Part shown: positions 16,865-26,345 of the stretch, piece after piece
How the letters are laid out: the number at the start of each line of letters is the position of its first letter
Numbering within the stretch: the stretch's first letter is position 1
DNA from: Parahoeflea alexandrii
GTDB lineage: Bacteria; Pseudomonadota; Alphaproteobacteria; Rhizobiales; Rhizobiaceae
NCBI RefSeq assembly: GCF_027214025.1
Contig: NZ_JAPWHB010000013.1
Span: 1-40,541, forward strand
Direction: 5' to 3'
DNA: 40,541 bases
Notes under the pieces: model-generated
The model's database searches: none
What the model saw: only the letters and a program-made list of their open reading frames with translations
Told to the model about the DNA's origin: nothing
Program-made: the position numbers and the translations under genes

Positions 16865-18664
16865 ATGTCCTATTCCCCCCCGATTGCCGAGTTGCAGTTC
16901 AGCCTGCTGAATTCCACCCGCGCCCTGACGCATGGCGGCGGATCGCTTGACGAAGACGTGCTGGCGGCAATTCTCGAGCAGGCGGGAAGCTTCGCGTCTG
17001 ATGTGCTGCTCCCTCTTGACAAGGTCCTCGATCGATCCGGCGCATCCTACGCATCGGGCAGGGTGACGACCGCATCCGGGCATCGCGACGCCTACGCTCA
17101 ATTCACGGGTGGCGGTTGGTCGGCTCTCTCCCTGCCCAGCCAATTCGGCGGCCAGGATTTGCCGTTGACGCTCAATGCCGCGTGTCTGGAAATGTGGCAC
17201 GCAGGGTCGATCGGGTTCACGATGGGGCTGCTGCTGAACATGGGGGCGGCGGAGACCCTGCATGCGCATGCAAGCGCGACGCTGCAACAGACCTATCTTG
17301 AAAACATCGCCACCGGCCGCTGGGGGGCGACGATGGCCATCACCGAGCCAAATTCGGGGTCCGATCTGTCCGGGATACGCACCCGGGCGGTCGAAGGCGC
17401 GGATGGCAGCTATGCTATTTCAGGCACCAAGATCTTCATCTCCTATGGCGACCATGACCTGACTGAGAACATTGTGCATCTGGTGCTTGGGCGCCTTGAT
17501 GATGCCCCGGAGGGAACGAGCGGCCTGTCGCTGTTTGTGGTGCCAAAACTGGTGCCGCTGGCAGATGGGGGCCTTCAACCCAACAATGTGCAATGCCTGG
17601 GCATCGAGACCAAGACCGGCCTGCATGGCTCACCGACCTGCACCATGGCCTTTGGCGCCGGCGAAGCTTCAACGGGCTGGATGATCGGCGGCCCGAATCG
17701 CGGCCTGGCATGCATGTTTGTGATGATGAATCGCGCCCGCCTTGCCGTTGCAACGCAAGGGGTCGGCATCGCCGAGCGCGCCTTCCAGATGTCCTATGAC
17801 TATGCCGCGTCGCGTCTTCAGGGCCGCATCGACGCCCGGGACCGGCAGCAAGTGCCGCTGATCCGCCATGCGGACGTCAAGCGAAACCTGATGAAGATGC
17901 GCAGTCTTGCGGCTGCGGGCCGCTGTCTGATGCTGGCCGCGGCCGAGGCTATCGATGCTGCGCGCGGTGCCGGCAGTCAGATCGAGCGCGCCAGCAATCA
18001 GGCGCTGGCCGATATCCTCACGCCGGTGGCGAAGGCGTTTTGCACCCAGGCCGGGGTGGATGCCGCTGATCTCGCCATTCAGGTTCATGGCGGCGCCGGA
18101 TATGTCGAGGAGTCGGGCGTGCCGCAGCTCTGGCGCGATGCACGCGTCACCACGATCTACGAAGGTACCAATGCAATCCACGCGATCGACCTGCTGACCC
18201 GTGGAATCGCCGGCAGGAACGGTGCGCACTTCGATGGTCTCCAGGAAGAGTTCGGCAAGATCGCCAGCCGTCTGGCGGAAAATCAAGATCACGATCTAAG
18301 CCGGCTCGGGCGAGCCCTGTCGAAGGCTTGCGCCGACCTGAGCGCGGCGGTGGAGCTGAGCCGGGCCACGCTGAAAACCGACAGGCACACGGCGCTTGCG
18401 GGTTCGACGCCGCTCCTCGAATTGGTGGGCCTGGTCGCAGCCGCGAGCTATCTCGCCGCCATCCTTGAAAAGTGCCCCGCGGGGCATCCCTTGCGCACCA
18501 GGCTGCGCGAGAATTTCGTCTTTTTCGCTCTTCAGCTCCTGCCCGAGACCGGCGCCCTTTTGGCGATGATTACGGCCGGCAGGCAGGCTTTTTCAGGAGT
18601 GTTTCATGAATTCGACAGGCCCGTTGGCGTGAGCGCCGCGGGATCGAATGCTTTCGATGGGTGA
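16865..18664 (+). CDS. Large acyl-CoA dehydrogenase (FadE/DmdC-like)
   Basis: A 599-residue acyl-CoA dehydrogenase of the long class with an extra C-terminal helical domain. The FAD block is AITEPNSGSDLSGIRT, followed by the ISGTKIFISYGDHDL strand region and the HGGAGYVEESG helix. The catalytic Glu433 is in YEGTNAIHAIDLL. Unlike the smaller dehydrogenase at 3830, the catalytic base is in the standard place. AGGGGGGCG lies about 12 bases before the ATG, and the gap to the upstream gene is 17 bases, so it is in the same operon. Expected reaction: first oxidation of the CoA thioester. DmdC (methylmercaptopropionyl-CoA dehydrogenase) is a close architectural relative, so the acyl chain need not be aromatic. 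Confidence 0.95.
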   Translation: MSYSPPIAELQFSLLNSTRALTHGGGSLDEDVLAAILEQAGSFASDVLLPLDKVLDRSGASYASGRVTTASGHRDAYAQFTGGGWSALSLPSQFGGQDLPLTLNAACLEMWHAGSIGFTMGLLLNMGAAETLHAHASATLQQTYLENIATGRWGATMAITEPNSGSDLSGIRTRAVEGADGSYAISGTKIFISYGDHDLTENIVHLVLGRLDDAPEGTSGLSLFVVPKLVPLADGGLQPNNVQCLGIETKTGLHGSPTCTMAFGAGEASTGWMIGGPNRGLACMFVMMNRARLAVATQGVGIAERAFQMSYDYAASRLQGRIDARDRQQVPLIRHADVKRNLMKMRSLAAAGRCLMLAAAEAIDAARGAGSQIERASNQALADILTPVAKAFCTQAGVDAADLAIQVHGGAGYVEESGVPQLWRDARVTTIYEGTNAIHAIDLLTRGIAGRNGAHFDGLQEEFGKIASRLAENQDHDLSRLGRALSKACADLSAAVELSRATLKTDRHTALAGSTPLLELVGLVAAASYLAAILEKCPAGHPLRTRLRENFVFFALQLLPETGALLAMITAGRQAFSGVFHEFDRPVGVSAAGSNAFDG

Positions 18665-18726
18665 GGCGAAAAGCTCAGCCGGCGGAAGCGATTGGGAGAG
18701 ACTTAAAGTAACCGGAGGAAACAATT

Positions 18727-19866
18727 ATGAAGCGAATTCTAGCCCTGGCTTCGGTGGCTCTTGCCACCGTCGCCTCACCCGCGCTTGCCGACATCACAGT
18801 CTGCATCAGCCTATCCGCGACCGGTCCGGCCGCATCGCTCGGCATTCCGGAACAGAACGCCGTGCCGTTTCTGCCGACCATGGCCGGGGACACAAAGATC
18901 AACTATATCATTTACGACGATGCGACCGATCCGACGGCAGCGACGCGGAATGCGCGCAAATGCACCGAGGATGACCGCGCCGACGTCATTATCGGCTCCT
19001 CGACCGCACCGACTTCAGCCTCGGTCGCAAGCGTCGCCTTTGAAGCACTGACGCCTGTGATTGCGCTGGCGCCCGTGTCGGTCAAGGATGATGTGAACGT
19101 ATGGACCTTCCGCGCCGTGCAGACCAACCGGATGATGGCGAGCGCGCTCGTCGAGCACATGGTCGCCAGCAATGTCAAAACGCTTGGTTTCATCGGCTTC
19201 GCGGATGCGTTTGGCGATGACTGGATCGCCGCGCTTGAAGAATTGCTGAAAGACACCGGCATCAAAATGGATCCAGTCGAACGCTTCGCCCGGTCAGACA
19301 CCTCGGTCACTGGCCAGGCGTTGAAAATCGGTCTCGCCAATCCAGACGCTGTCATGGTCGTCGCATCGGGAACACCCTCTGCCCTGCCTCCCACCGCGTT
19401 GCGTGAACGCGGCTACACAGGCCAGATCTACATGACGCACGGCTCTGTCAGCCCCACCTATATTCGCGTTGCAGGGGCGGCCGCCGAAGGCTCAATTCTG
19501 CCCGTCGGCCCGGTCGCTGTTGCGGAACAGTTGCCCGACAGCCATCCCTCCAAAGCAATTGCCGTCGATTTTGCCACCAAATACAACGCCGTTCACGGCG
19601 AAGGCAGCGTTTCGGCATTCAGCGGGATGATGTTCGACGCAGGTCAGCTGGTGGCGCATGCCTCGGTGGAAGCCTTGAAGACTGCGCAGCCCGGCACCCC
19701 GGAGTTCCGCAAGGCCCTGCGTGATGCCCTTGAGAATGTGCGTGAGCTGGTCTCGGTGAACGGTGTTTACAACACCAGCCCCGATGACCACTACGGTCAT
19801 GACGAGCGGAGCCGCGTTCTGATCCAGGTCAAGGACGGCAAGTTCGAATATCTCCCTCTCAACTGA
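18727..19866 (+). CDS. ABC transporter periplasmic binding protein, branched-chain/aromatic type
   Basis: A 379-residue Leu/Ile/Val-type (type 1 fold) solute-binding protein. The signal peptide spans about residues 1-21 (MKRILALASVALATVASPALA), so it acts in the periplasm. The ligand fold shows ITVCISLSATGPAASLGIPE at the start, DDATDPTAATRNARK, and the hinge segment TLGFIGFADAFGDDW. A strong CCGGAGG lies just before the ATG. It is followed by a hairpin and then permease and ATPase genes. Relatives (CouP-like and others) bind aromatic acids in R. palustris. Because it shares the operon with the ligase, the ligand is probably the acid that the ligase activates; this is inference. Confidence 0.95.
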   Translation: MKRILALASVALATVASPALADITVCISLSATGPAASLGIPEQNAVPFLPTMAGDTKINYIIYDDATDPTAATRNARKCTEDDRADVIIGSSTAPTSASVASVAFEALTPVIALAPVSVKDDVNVWTFRAVQTNRMMASALVEHMVASNVKTLGFIGFADAFGDDWIAALEELLKDTGIKMDPVERFARSDTSVTGQALKIGLANPDAVMVVASGTPSALPPTALRERGYTGQIYMTHGSVSPTYIRVAGAAAEGSILPVGPVAVAEQLPDSHPSKAIAVDFATKYNAVHGEGSVSAFSGMMFDAGQLVAHASVEALKTAQPGTPEFRKALRDALENVRELVSVNGVYNTSPDDHYGHDERSRVLIQVKDGKFEYLPLN

Positions 19867-19889
19867 CCCATCCACCCGGATGAGCCAAA

Positions 19890-19919
19890 GCGTGCCCCGA
19901 CATTAGCGCCGGGGCACGC
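19890..19919 (+). terminator. Hairpin after the binding-protein gene
   Basis: GCGTGCCCCG (19890-19899) pairs with CGGGGCACGC (19910-19919), 10 bp with a 10-base loop. No T-run follows. In importer operons such hairpins commonly protect the binding-protein mRNA or give partial termination, making the binding protein more abundant than the permeases. Confidence 0.6.
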
Positions 19920-19958
19920 CTGATCTCCAAACAAGCGCGCAACCGGAACATCGACACG

Positions 19959-20993
19959 ATGGATTCAACTATCACTCTATTCTTGTTGCAGGACGGGCTG
20001 ATCAATGGTTCGATCTATGCCTTGCTGGCCGTGGCCTTCGTTTTGCTCTTTGCAGTTACAAGGATCATTTTTGTCGCTCAGGGCGATTTCGTTGCCTATG
20101 GAGGGCTCACCTTCGCTGCCTTGCAGCAAGGCAGTGTGCCGGGCTCCATCTGGTTGCTTGCAGGTCTTGGAATCATCGCGGGAACGCTGGAATTCCTGCG
20201 TGAGCGACGCGCATTGACCAGACCCAAGGTCCTTGGAATTCTGGCGGGGGATTTCGTTTTCCCGCTGACCCTGACCGGTGTTGCGATCCTGGCTGCGCCG
20301 CAGGACATGCCGTATCTCTTTGACATGGCGCTCGCGCTTACGCTCGTGGTTCCCATGGGACCCTACATCTACAGGATTTGCTTTCGACCAATGGCCAGCG
20401 CCTCGGTGCTGGTACTCCTGATTGCCTCAGTCGGAGTTCACTGGCTGATGATCGGACTTGGCCTGCTTTTCTTCGGCGCCGAAGGATATCGTGCGGCGCC
20501 AATGTTTGGCGCCAACTTTGCTCTCGGGCCGGTGCCGGTGTCGGCTCAAAGCCTGCTGGTGATGGGTGCAACCCTGGCCTTGCTGGTCGGGTTCTATCTG
20601 TTCTTTGGCCGGACGCTCGCTGGCAAGGCACTGATGGCAACCGCCGTCAATGCGCGTGGCGCGAGTCTGGTCGGCATTTCCCCGTCCTTCTCCGGTCGTA
20701 CCGCGTTCCTGATGGCCGCATTTGTTGGAGCGATTTCCGGTATTCTCATCGCGCCGCTGACGACGCTTTACTATGACAGCGGCTTTCTGATCGGGCTCAA
20801 GGGATTTGTTGCAGCCATTGTCGCGGGATTCGCAAGCTTCCCGCTCGCCGTGGCCGGCGCGATCGCCATTGGCATCGCCGAGGCGGTCTCCGCCTTCTTT
20901 GCCAGCGCGTTCAAGGAGGTCATCGTTTTCAGCCTTATTCTCCCGATCCTCATCTGGCGATCCATCCGTGCGCCGCATCTTGAAGAAGATTGA
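19959..20993 (+). CDS. ABC transporter inner-membrane permease, LivH type
   Basis: A 344-residue polytopic membrane protein of the LivH family. The first helix region reads LLQDGLINGSIYALLAVAFV, and the family motif AVNARGASLVGI is in the cytoplasmic coupling loop, followed by AFLMAAFVGAISGILIAPL. The length is slightly above the usual 290-310 because of an insertion after about residue 70 (LRERRALTRPKVLGILAGD). The stop is 4 bases before the next gene start, which implies co-translation. It works with the LivM part of the next gene to form the membrane channel. Confidence 0.94.
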   Translation: MDSTITLFLLQDGLINGSIYALLAVAFVLLFAVTRIIFVAQGDFVAYGGLTFAALQQGSVPGSIWLLAGLGIIAGTLEFLRERRALTRPKVLGILAGDFVFPLTLTGVAILAAPQDMPYLFDMALALTLVVPMGPYIYRICFRPMASASVLVLLIASVGVHWLMIGLGLLFFGAEGYRAAPMFGANFALGPVPVSAQSLLVMGATLALLVGFYLFFGRTLAGKALMATAVNARGASLVGISPSFSGRTAFLMAAFVGAISGILIAPLTTLYYDSGFLIGLKGFVAAIVAGFASFPLAVAGAIAIGIAEAVSAFFASAFKEVIVFSLILPILIWRSIRAPHLEED

Positions 20994-20997
20994 GCTC

Positions 20998-22761
20998 ATG
21001 AACACCAAAAGCATCCCGCTCCTGATCGCCCTCGCGGCACTGCTTGCCCCCTATCTTCCGGGTGTGCCGTTGTTCTGGGTGTCCCTGCTGAACTTCATCG
21101 GGCTTGCAGCTCTTGTGACGCTCGGGCTTGTCGTGTTGACCGGCGTTGGCGGCATGACATCCTTCGGCCAGGCGGCCTTCGTCGGCATCAGCGCCTATAC
21201 GACGGCGGTCCTGTCGGTAAAGTATGGCATCTCACCATGGCTGACGCTCCCCGTCTCAATCCTGATCACCACGCTTGCGGCCTTTCTGATCGGGCTGATG
21301 ACGGTTCGTCTGTCCGGGCATTACCTGCCGCTGGGCACCATAGCCTGGGGTATCGCCATATCCTATCTGTTTGGAAACCTTGAGTATCTGGGGCGCTACA
21401 ACGGCATTTCCGGCGTGCCGCCCCTCTCAATCGGCGGTGTCGAACTCATCGAGGGCCGGCAGGTCTATCCGGTTGTCTGGTTGTTTGTCACGGTCGCGGT
21501 CATCGGGACAAAGAACCTGCTGGATTCGCGTGCCGGTCGGGCGATGAGCGTCCTGCGCTCCGGCAAAACCGCGGCCCAAGCCTTTGGCGTCAATACGACG
21601 CGTACCAAATTGATAGTGTTTGTCTATGCGGGCGTGCTTGCGGGTCTGGCCGGTTGGCTGTTCGCGCATATTCAGAGAGCGGTCACCCCCAGCGCCTTCG
21701 GCATCAATGCCGGCATCGAGTATCTGCTCATGGCGGTTGTGGGCGGCGCCGGCCACGTCTATGGCGCCATCATTGGCGCGGCTGTCGTGGTTTTGCTGAA
21801 AAACCAGTTGCAGGACATATTGCCGTTGATCTTTGGGCAAGGCGGCAATTTTGAATCCATTGCCTTTGGCGCCCTGCTGATCCTTGCCCTTATTTATGCG
21901 CGTGACGGCATCTGGGCGGCAATAGACCAGCGCTTCTCCAATCGGCGACGCCACATCAATCGCGATGCGAAGCCGCTTGAGACGGCGCCTGCCAAACAAG
22001 GCGACTTTGCGCTGTTGAAGGTCGAGGGCCTGACAAAGCGGTTTGGCGGTCTGGTTGCGGTGAATGGAGTTGGTTTCGAAGTGAAGCCTGGCGAGATTCT
22101 GGGGCTTCTCGGGCCGAACGGTGCTGGAAAGAGCACGACCTTCAACCTTCTCACCGGCGTGATACCGTTGACGGAGGGAAGGATCTGGATCGACGGCGGG
22201 CGGGTTGACGGCAAGCTGCCCGAAGAGATCGCAGCTCGCGGGGTGGCGCGAACCTTCCAGCACGTCAAGCTGGCACCCGAAATGTCCGTTCTCGAAAATG
22301 TGGCGCTTGGAGCGCATCTGCGTGGTCGGGCTGGCTTCGTGCGGGGGATGCTGCGCCTCGATCGCGAAGAGGAGGAACGCATCTTCGCAGAAGCAATGCG
22401 CAACCTCGAGCGCACCGGGCTCGCGGACGACGCCTTTCAGCTGGCAGGCAGTCTGTCGCTTGGCGCTTCGCGCATGGCGGAGATCGCCCGGGCTCTCTGC
22501 CTCGCGCCCAATCTGCTGCTGCTTGATGAACCTGCGGCCGGCCTGCGCAGGTTTGAAAAGGAGGAACTGGCGAAGCTTTTGAGCAGCCTGCGGGCTGACG
22601 GAATGGGTATCCTGCTGGTTGAACACGATATGGAGTTTGTCATGGGACTGACGGATCGCATTGTTGTGCTGGATTTCGGCACACGCATCGCCGAAGGCAC
22701 CCCAACGGAAATCCAGCGGAATCCGGCTGTTCAGGAAGCCTATTTGGGAGGCGTGCAATGA
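20998..22761 (+). CDS. LivM permease-LivG ATPase fusion
   Basis: A 587-residue fusion. Residues 1 to about 320 are a LivM-type permease ([20 protein letters not shown], ending [15 protein letters not shown]), and about 340-587 are an ABC ATPase. Walker A begins at residue 372 (GPNGAGKST) and Walker B includes D510-E511 ([11 protein letters not shown]). The signature reads [15 protein letters not shown], a divergent form. The final [19 protein letters not shown] is the usual LivG end. Such fusions are common in alpha- and betaproteobacterial aromatic-acid importers. ATG 20998 is the start; the stop overlaps the next ATG by 4 bases. Confidence 0.94.
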   Translation: MNTKSIPLLIALAALLAPYLPGVPLFWVSLLNFIGLAALVTLGLVVLTGVGGMTSFGQAAFVGISAYTTAVLSVKYGISPWLTLPVSILITTLAAFLIGLMTVRLSGHYLPLGTIAWGIAISYLFGNLEYLGRYNGISGVPPLSIGGVELIEGRQVYPVVWLFVTVAVIGTKNLLDSRAGRAMSVLRSGKTAAQAFGVNTTRTKLIVFVYAGVLAGLAGWLFAHIQRAVTPSAFGINAGIEYLLMAVVGGAGHVYGAIIGAAVVVLLKNQLQDILPLIFGQGGNFESIAFGALLILALIYARDGIWAAIDQRFSNRRRHINRDAKPLETAPAKQGDFALLKVEGLTKRFGGLVAVNGVGFEVKPGEILGLLGPNGAGKSTTFNLLTGVIPLTEGRIWIDGGRVDGKLPEEIAARGVARTFQHVKLAPEMSVLENVALGAHLRGRAGFVRGMLRLDREEEERIFAEAMRNLERTGLADDAFQLAGSLSLGASRMAEIARALCLAPNLLLLDEPAAGLRRFEKEELAKLLSSLRADGMGILLVEHDMEFVMGLTDRIVVLDFGTRIAEGTPTEIQRNPAVQEAYLGGVQ

Positions 22762-23468
22762 GTGTGCTCCTAACCGCGACAGACCTCTCGGTCAGCTACG
22801 GCAAGGTTGTTGCAGTTCACAACATTGCGATCGAGCTGCCCGGCTCCGGAATTGTGACGCTCATTGGCGCCAACGGCGCCGGCAAATCCACGACCCTGCT
22901 GTCGCTCATGGGTGTATTGCCCGCGAAGGGGAAGCTGATGTTCGATGGCATCGACATTACCAAGTCCCCGGTGGAGGAGCGCGTGGAAATGGGCATCTCG
23001 CTGGTGTCGGAAAAGCGGGACTTGTTTTCTAGCATGTCCGTGGAGGACAACCTGCGTCTTGGCTGTTATCGCCGCAACCGGTCCCATGGCGGCGAGGCGC
23101 TGGAGGAGGTCTTTGGGCGGTTTCCGCGGCTGAAGGAACGCCGCCGCCAGCTTGCGGCAACGTTGTCCGGCGGAGAACGACAGATGTTGGCGATGGGCCG
23201 CGCACTGATGGCGCGCCCGCGATTGCTGATGTTGGACGAGCCAAGCCTGGGACTGGCTCCCTTGATCGTGCGCGACATCTTTCGCATCGTGACCGACCTT
23301 AGGGACTCCGGAATCGCCATCTTGTTGGTCGAGCAGAATGCACGCGCCGCGCTTGAAGTGGCGTCTGCGGGCTACGTCATGGAACTGGGGGAAATCACAA
23401 CGCATGGTCCAGCGAGTGAATTGATCAATGACAGACGGCTGATCGAAAGTTACTTAGGAATTGGATAA
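22758..23468 (+). CDS. ABC transporter ATPase, LivF type
   Basis: A 236-residue ATPase. Walker A is [10 protein letters not shown], the signature is LSGGERQMLAMGRALM, and Walker B is LLMLDEPSLGLAP. The typical LivF C-terminus is present (MELGEITTHGPASELINDRR then IESYLG). It pairs with the ATPase half of the preceding fusion to power import. It is the last gene of the operon that starts at 11388; an AT-rich gap follows. Confidence 0.96.
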   Translation: MSVLLTATDLSVSYGKVVAVHNIAIELPGSGIVTLIGANGAGKSTTLLSLMGVLPAKGKLMFDGIDITKSPVEERVEMGISLVSEKRDLFSSMSVEDNLRLGCYRRNRSHGGEALEEVFGRFPRLKERRRQLAATLSGGERQMLAMGRALMARPRLLMLDEPSLGLAPLIVRDIFRIVTDLRDSGIAILLVEQNARAALEVASAGYVMELGEITTHGPASELINDRRLIESYLGIG

Positions 23469-23998
23469 TAAGAGCTGCGCTTCGTATCCATATATATTCT
23501 GAGAGATGATCGGGGAGCCGCCGATCGCTGACGCTATTTTGATGCCATCGTCCATAACGTCAGAGACAAAATCCGATCATCAAAGAAATGTTTATGTGCT
23601 GCGCACCGGGAGAAGGTTGTAGATAATTCTGTTGCTTAGCAAATATAATACGTCATCTTGCTAAAAATACCGAATATTCACTGGTTTACAACACAGAAAA
23701 ATTATCTATTTAATAGAATAAAGCGACAAGTACGGTATGTATTGTAACCTTCATCGCAAATAGGAGAAATCCATTTCAGCTGCAAGTTATTTAAATATGT
23801 CGGTGAACGTAATTTATAAGGCCGACAGTCGCTCGTTTTTATTGTGGCTGAACATATCAATGAGGTGTTCGACAAGATGCGAGTTTTCGGATCAACAGTT
23901 TTTTGTCCCTCTGCTGCGAGGGTAGGCCGCATGAAATGGTCCATTTCGGGTAGTCCGGCCACGATTGCAATAATTCATCAGGATTTTGCTTAGCCGTC
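23469..23998. other. AT-rich intergenic stretch, no gene supported
   Basis: 530 bases with much higher AT than its neighbours, especially 23600-23860. A small hairpin, GATCGG (23508-23513) with CCGATC (23521-23526), lies 40 bases after livF and may be a weak terminator. An 86-codon minus-strand frame at 23702-23962 lacks a recognisable family and coding character. The stretch may hold the promoter of the downstream LysR gene, and its composition suggests a join between DNAs of different origin. Confidence 0.6.
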
Positions 23999-24985
23999 AT
24001 GCCACAACTTTCGGAAATCCGCTACTTCGTAGCCGCAGCTGAGAATGGAAGCCTGCGACAGGCAGCCGAAACGCTGGGTATTGGCCAGTCCTGCGTCAGC
24101 CGCTCGATCATGCGTCTGGAAGACAAGCTCGGGGTCTCGCTACTCGAACGGAGCAACACGGGGGTTCGACTGACTAATGCGGGACAGCGGTTTCTGGATG
24201 ACGTGCAGCCCGCGCTTCAGCAACTCGATCAGGCGCGTCGGTCAGCTGGCGCCGCCGGCCGTGCGGAAGCGGGAACCGTCCGGATCGGTGTCCTGACGTC
24301 GCTCGCCGGCGGATTCCTCCGGAAACTGCTTGTCGTTTATCGACAGGAATATCCGAAAGTTCGTATCGATGTTCGTGACGGAGGCCGTGACGAGCATATC
24401 GCCGCTTTGCGGACGCGTGAGCTCGACATGGTCTTCGTGCCCGGGTCGCGCCCGGTCCGGAACTGCGAATGCGCGGAGTTGTGGTGCGAACGGATCCACA
24501 TCGCCCTTGCCAGGGGGCACAGGCTCGCCAGCCGAAGCGATCTCGATTGGCCTGATCTGTCCGAAGAACTGTTCATCACGAGCAGCATTGCGCCAGGACC
24601 TGAAGTCCACGATTACATCGTACGCCGGCTTGCCGACTACGCGATTTTCCCGAGAGTCGAGGCGAGAGGCGCCTGCTTCGAGACCCTGGTGAACCTTGTC
24701 AGCCTCGGGGAGGGTCTTACCGCAACCACTGCGGCCTGGGCGGCGGTCAAATTGCCGGATCTCGTTCTCCGGCCCTTGGCTGACCCGGAGGACGTCCTCC
24801 CGTTCAGCGCGATCTGGCTTGCGGAGAACGACAATCCGGCGCTGCGCTGCCTGGTCAGCACGGCCCATGTGCTCGCCGGGCGGGTTCGGCGCGGCAATTC
24901 CGATTGGCTACCGCGGCGACTGGATGTCAAGGCGTCTGTCGACGTGACTTCCGCAGACGCGCGAAGACGCGATCGGTCGCCATGA
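23999..24985 (+). CDS. LysR-family regulator at the cargo/transfer junction
   Basis: A 328-residue LysR regulator. The winged helix is at about 3-60 (YFVAAAENGSLRQAAETLGI, then GQSCVSRSIMRLEDKLG), and a substrate-binding fold follows from about 90 to 295 (VRIGVLTSLAGGFLRKLL). It differs from the LysR at 2698. The last ~20 residues (VDVTSADARRRDRSP at the end) are encoded by bases that also encode, on the other strand, the end of a DUF2274 gene. These look like added, non-family residues, as if the original stop was lost when the two DNAs were joined. It follows the importer operon on the same strand. Its target is unknown. Confidence 0.9.
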   Translation: MPQLSEIRYFVAAAENGSLRQAAETLGIGQSCVSRSIMRLEDKLGVSLLERSNTGVRLTNAGQRFLDDVQPALQQLDQARRSAGAAGRAEAGTVRIGVLTSLAGGFLRKLLVVYRQEYPKVRIDVRDGGRDEHIAALRTRELDMVFVPGSRPVRNCECAELWCERIHIALARGHRLASRSDLDWPDLSEELFITSSIAPGPEVHDYIVRRLADYAIFPRVEARGACFETLVNLVSLGEGLTATTAAWAAVKLPDLVLRPLADPEDVLPFSAIWLAENDNPALRCLVSTAHVLAGRVRRGNSDWLPRRLDVKASVDVTSADARRRDRSP

Positions 24986-25160
24986 ACCGTAACAACATCG
25001 GCGCGATCAGTCGTGTAGGCTCAAGCGCCGACTGACCGGACTCCCGGGCCATCACCTCGGCATAGGCGACGAGGTCCTGGTGAACGTCCGGAGGCAATTC
25101 GACGGCGACCTTGACGGGCTTGTCGTCAGGGATGGATGTGAGTTTCAGCTTCGTGCTCAT
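24927..25160 (-). CDS. DUF2274 family protein, end of trb operon
   Basis: A 77-residue protein. The pattern MSTKLKLTSIPDDKPVKVAV, ELPPDVHQDLVAYAE, LIAPMLLRFMATDRVF matches the DUF2274 proteins that routinely follow trbI in alphaproteobacterial conjugative elements. The fold looks like a small ribbon-helix-helix type protein (a beta strand followed by helices), so a regulatory role is possible but unproven. It starts 3 bases after trbI and is the last gene of the leftward operon. Its 3' end overlaps the convergent LysR gene by 59 bases. Confidence 0.85.
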   Translation of the reverse strand: MSTKLKLTSIPDDKPVKVAVELPPDVHQDLVAYAEVMARESGQSALEPTRLIAPMLLRFMATDRVFARLRKSRRQTP

Positions 25161-25163
25161 GGC

Positions 25164-26345
25164 TCAACCTCGATAGGGTTCGAGAACGAGATCGCGGGTG
25201 ACGATGACACGAACCGGGGATCCCGACCGGACCGTCAGGGTTGGCGGCACCTGCAATTGGCGCTGAATGATCTGCTGACCGGCATCGTTGATGGTGTCCT
25301 GGGCGCCGCTGCGAATGGCTTGAACCAGCCGATCATCGTCATCCATGGTGAGTTCCGCGCCGACTGCGAGCAGCGTTGACAGCCCGGCCGCCTTTGCCAG
25401 ATCCCACCAATGATAATCGACGCCGTCCTCCAGGCCCGCAAAGCCGCGTGTATCAGCACCCGGTTGATGCTCGAGCACGATGGACCGGCCGTTCGGAAAG
25501 ATCAGGCGGTTCCACACGAGCAGGACCCTGCGCTGTCCAAAACCGACATCGTTCGAATACTCGCCGATGATGCGTGTGCCCTGAGGCACGAGCAGGATCT
25601 GCCCAGTCGGACTGTCATAGATGTGTTGCGTCACCTGGGCCGTGATTTGGCCGGGAAGGTCGGATCGGATGCCGGTGATCAGCGCGGCCGGGATCACCGA
25701 GCCGGCCTGAAGGACGAACGGTGACGCCGGCGACATGACGCGATCGGGCGCGACGGTGCCGCGGTCGGTCGGCGCGTTGAGGAAGGCGAGTTGGCGATCC
25801 CGTGCGGTAGTCGCTGCGGACTGCCCGGAAGGGTCGAGCCCCAGATAGTTCGGTACCTCAGATTCTACCGACCTGTTCGGGGTGGCGGTGCCGGCCTGGA
25901 AGAAGACGCGGCTGGTGCGTGCGGCTTCCGCCTCAGCAAGCCGCCGTTGCTCCTCGGGATCGGCCGCGGGCTGCGTGATGGCCGGTGGGGCGACGGGTTG
26001 TCCTCTTTCTTGGGCGGCAAGGATCGGCCGGCCGAGATCGCCCGGCAAAGGTGGACCGAGAACCGGGCCAGTATAGTCGTGCGGAAGGTCCTCAAGCCCA
26101 TCCGCTGTGCGGCGATTGTCGGTCGTGTAGAGCTCCTCACCACCAGTCTGTGAGTCTGGTGGCCGAAGCGCATAGATCAGGGCTCCACCTATTCCGATGG
26201 ACACGATCAAACTGGCTGCCGCCAGGGTCCGCCGCGACAATCGCGTGACCTGTGGCGGTTTCGCCCGCAAGCGCATTGCTGCGGCTACGTCGGTCTCGGG
26301 TCCGGAGCGCTCCGAACCTGGCCCTCTGGTGTTTTCATCGCTCAT
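25164..26345 (-). CDS. trbI: Conjugal transfer protein TrbI (VirB10-like)
   Basis: A 393-residue VirB10-type protein that spans inner and outer membranes in the type IV secretion core. A short cytoplasmic N-terminus precedes one membrane helix (AAASLIVSIGIGGALIYAL, about 44-62), then a Pro-rich periplasmic stretch, then the conserved C-domain (SVIPAALITGIRSDLPGQI, LLVPQGTRIIGEYS, DLAKAAGLSTLLAVGAEL). Its start overlaps the trbG stop by ATGA. Length is normal. Confidence 0.96.
   Translation of the reverse strand: MSDENTRGPGSERSGPETDVAAAMRLRAKPPQVTRLSRRTLAAASLIVSIGIGGALIYALRPPDSQTGGEELYTTDNRRTADGLEDLPHDYTGPVLGPPLPGDLGRPILAAQERGQPVAPPAITQPAADPEEQRRLAEAEAARTSRVFFQAGTATPNRSVESEVPNYLGLDPSGQSAATTARDRQLAFLNAPTDRGTVAPDRVMSPASPFVLQAGSVIPAALITGIRSDLPGQITAQVTQHIYDSPTGQILLVPQGTRIIGEYSNDVGFGQRRVLLVWNRLIFPNGRSIVLEHQPGADTRGFAGLEDGVDYHWWDLAKAAGLSTLLAVGAELTMDDDDRLVQAIRSGAQDTINDAGQQIIQRQLQVPPTLTVRSGSPVRVIVTRDLVLEPYRG

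Noticed and set aside
20998-22761. LivM-LivG fusion as a novel architecture
   Set aside because: Such permease-ATPase fusions are common in proteobacterial branched-chain-type importers, so not reported as a finding.
23702-23962. 86-codon minus-strand frame in the AT-rich gap
   Set aside because: No ribosome binding site, no recognisable family and no operon context; chance frame.
24986-25163. Attachment-site core at the cargo/transfer junction
   Set aside because: No integrase gene and no repeated core could be found within the window to support an att site.
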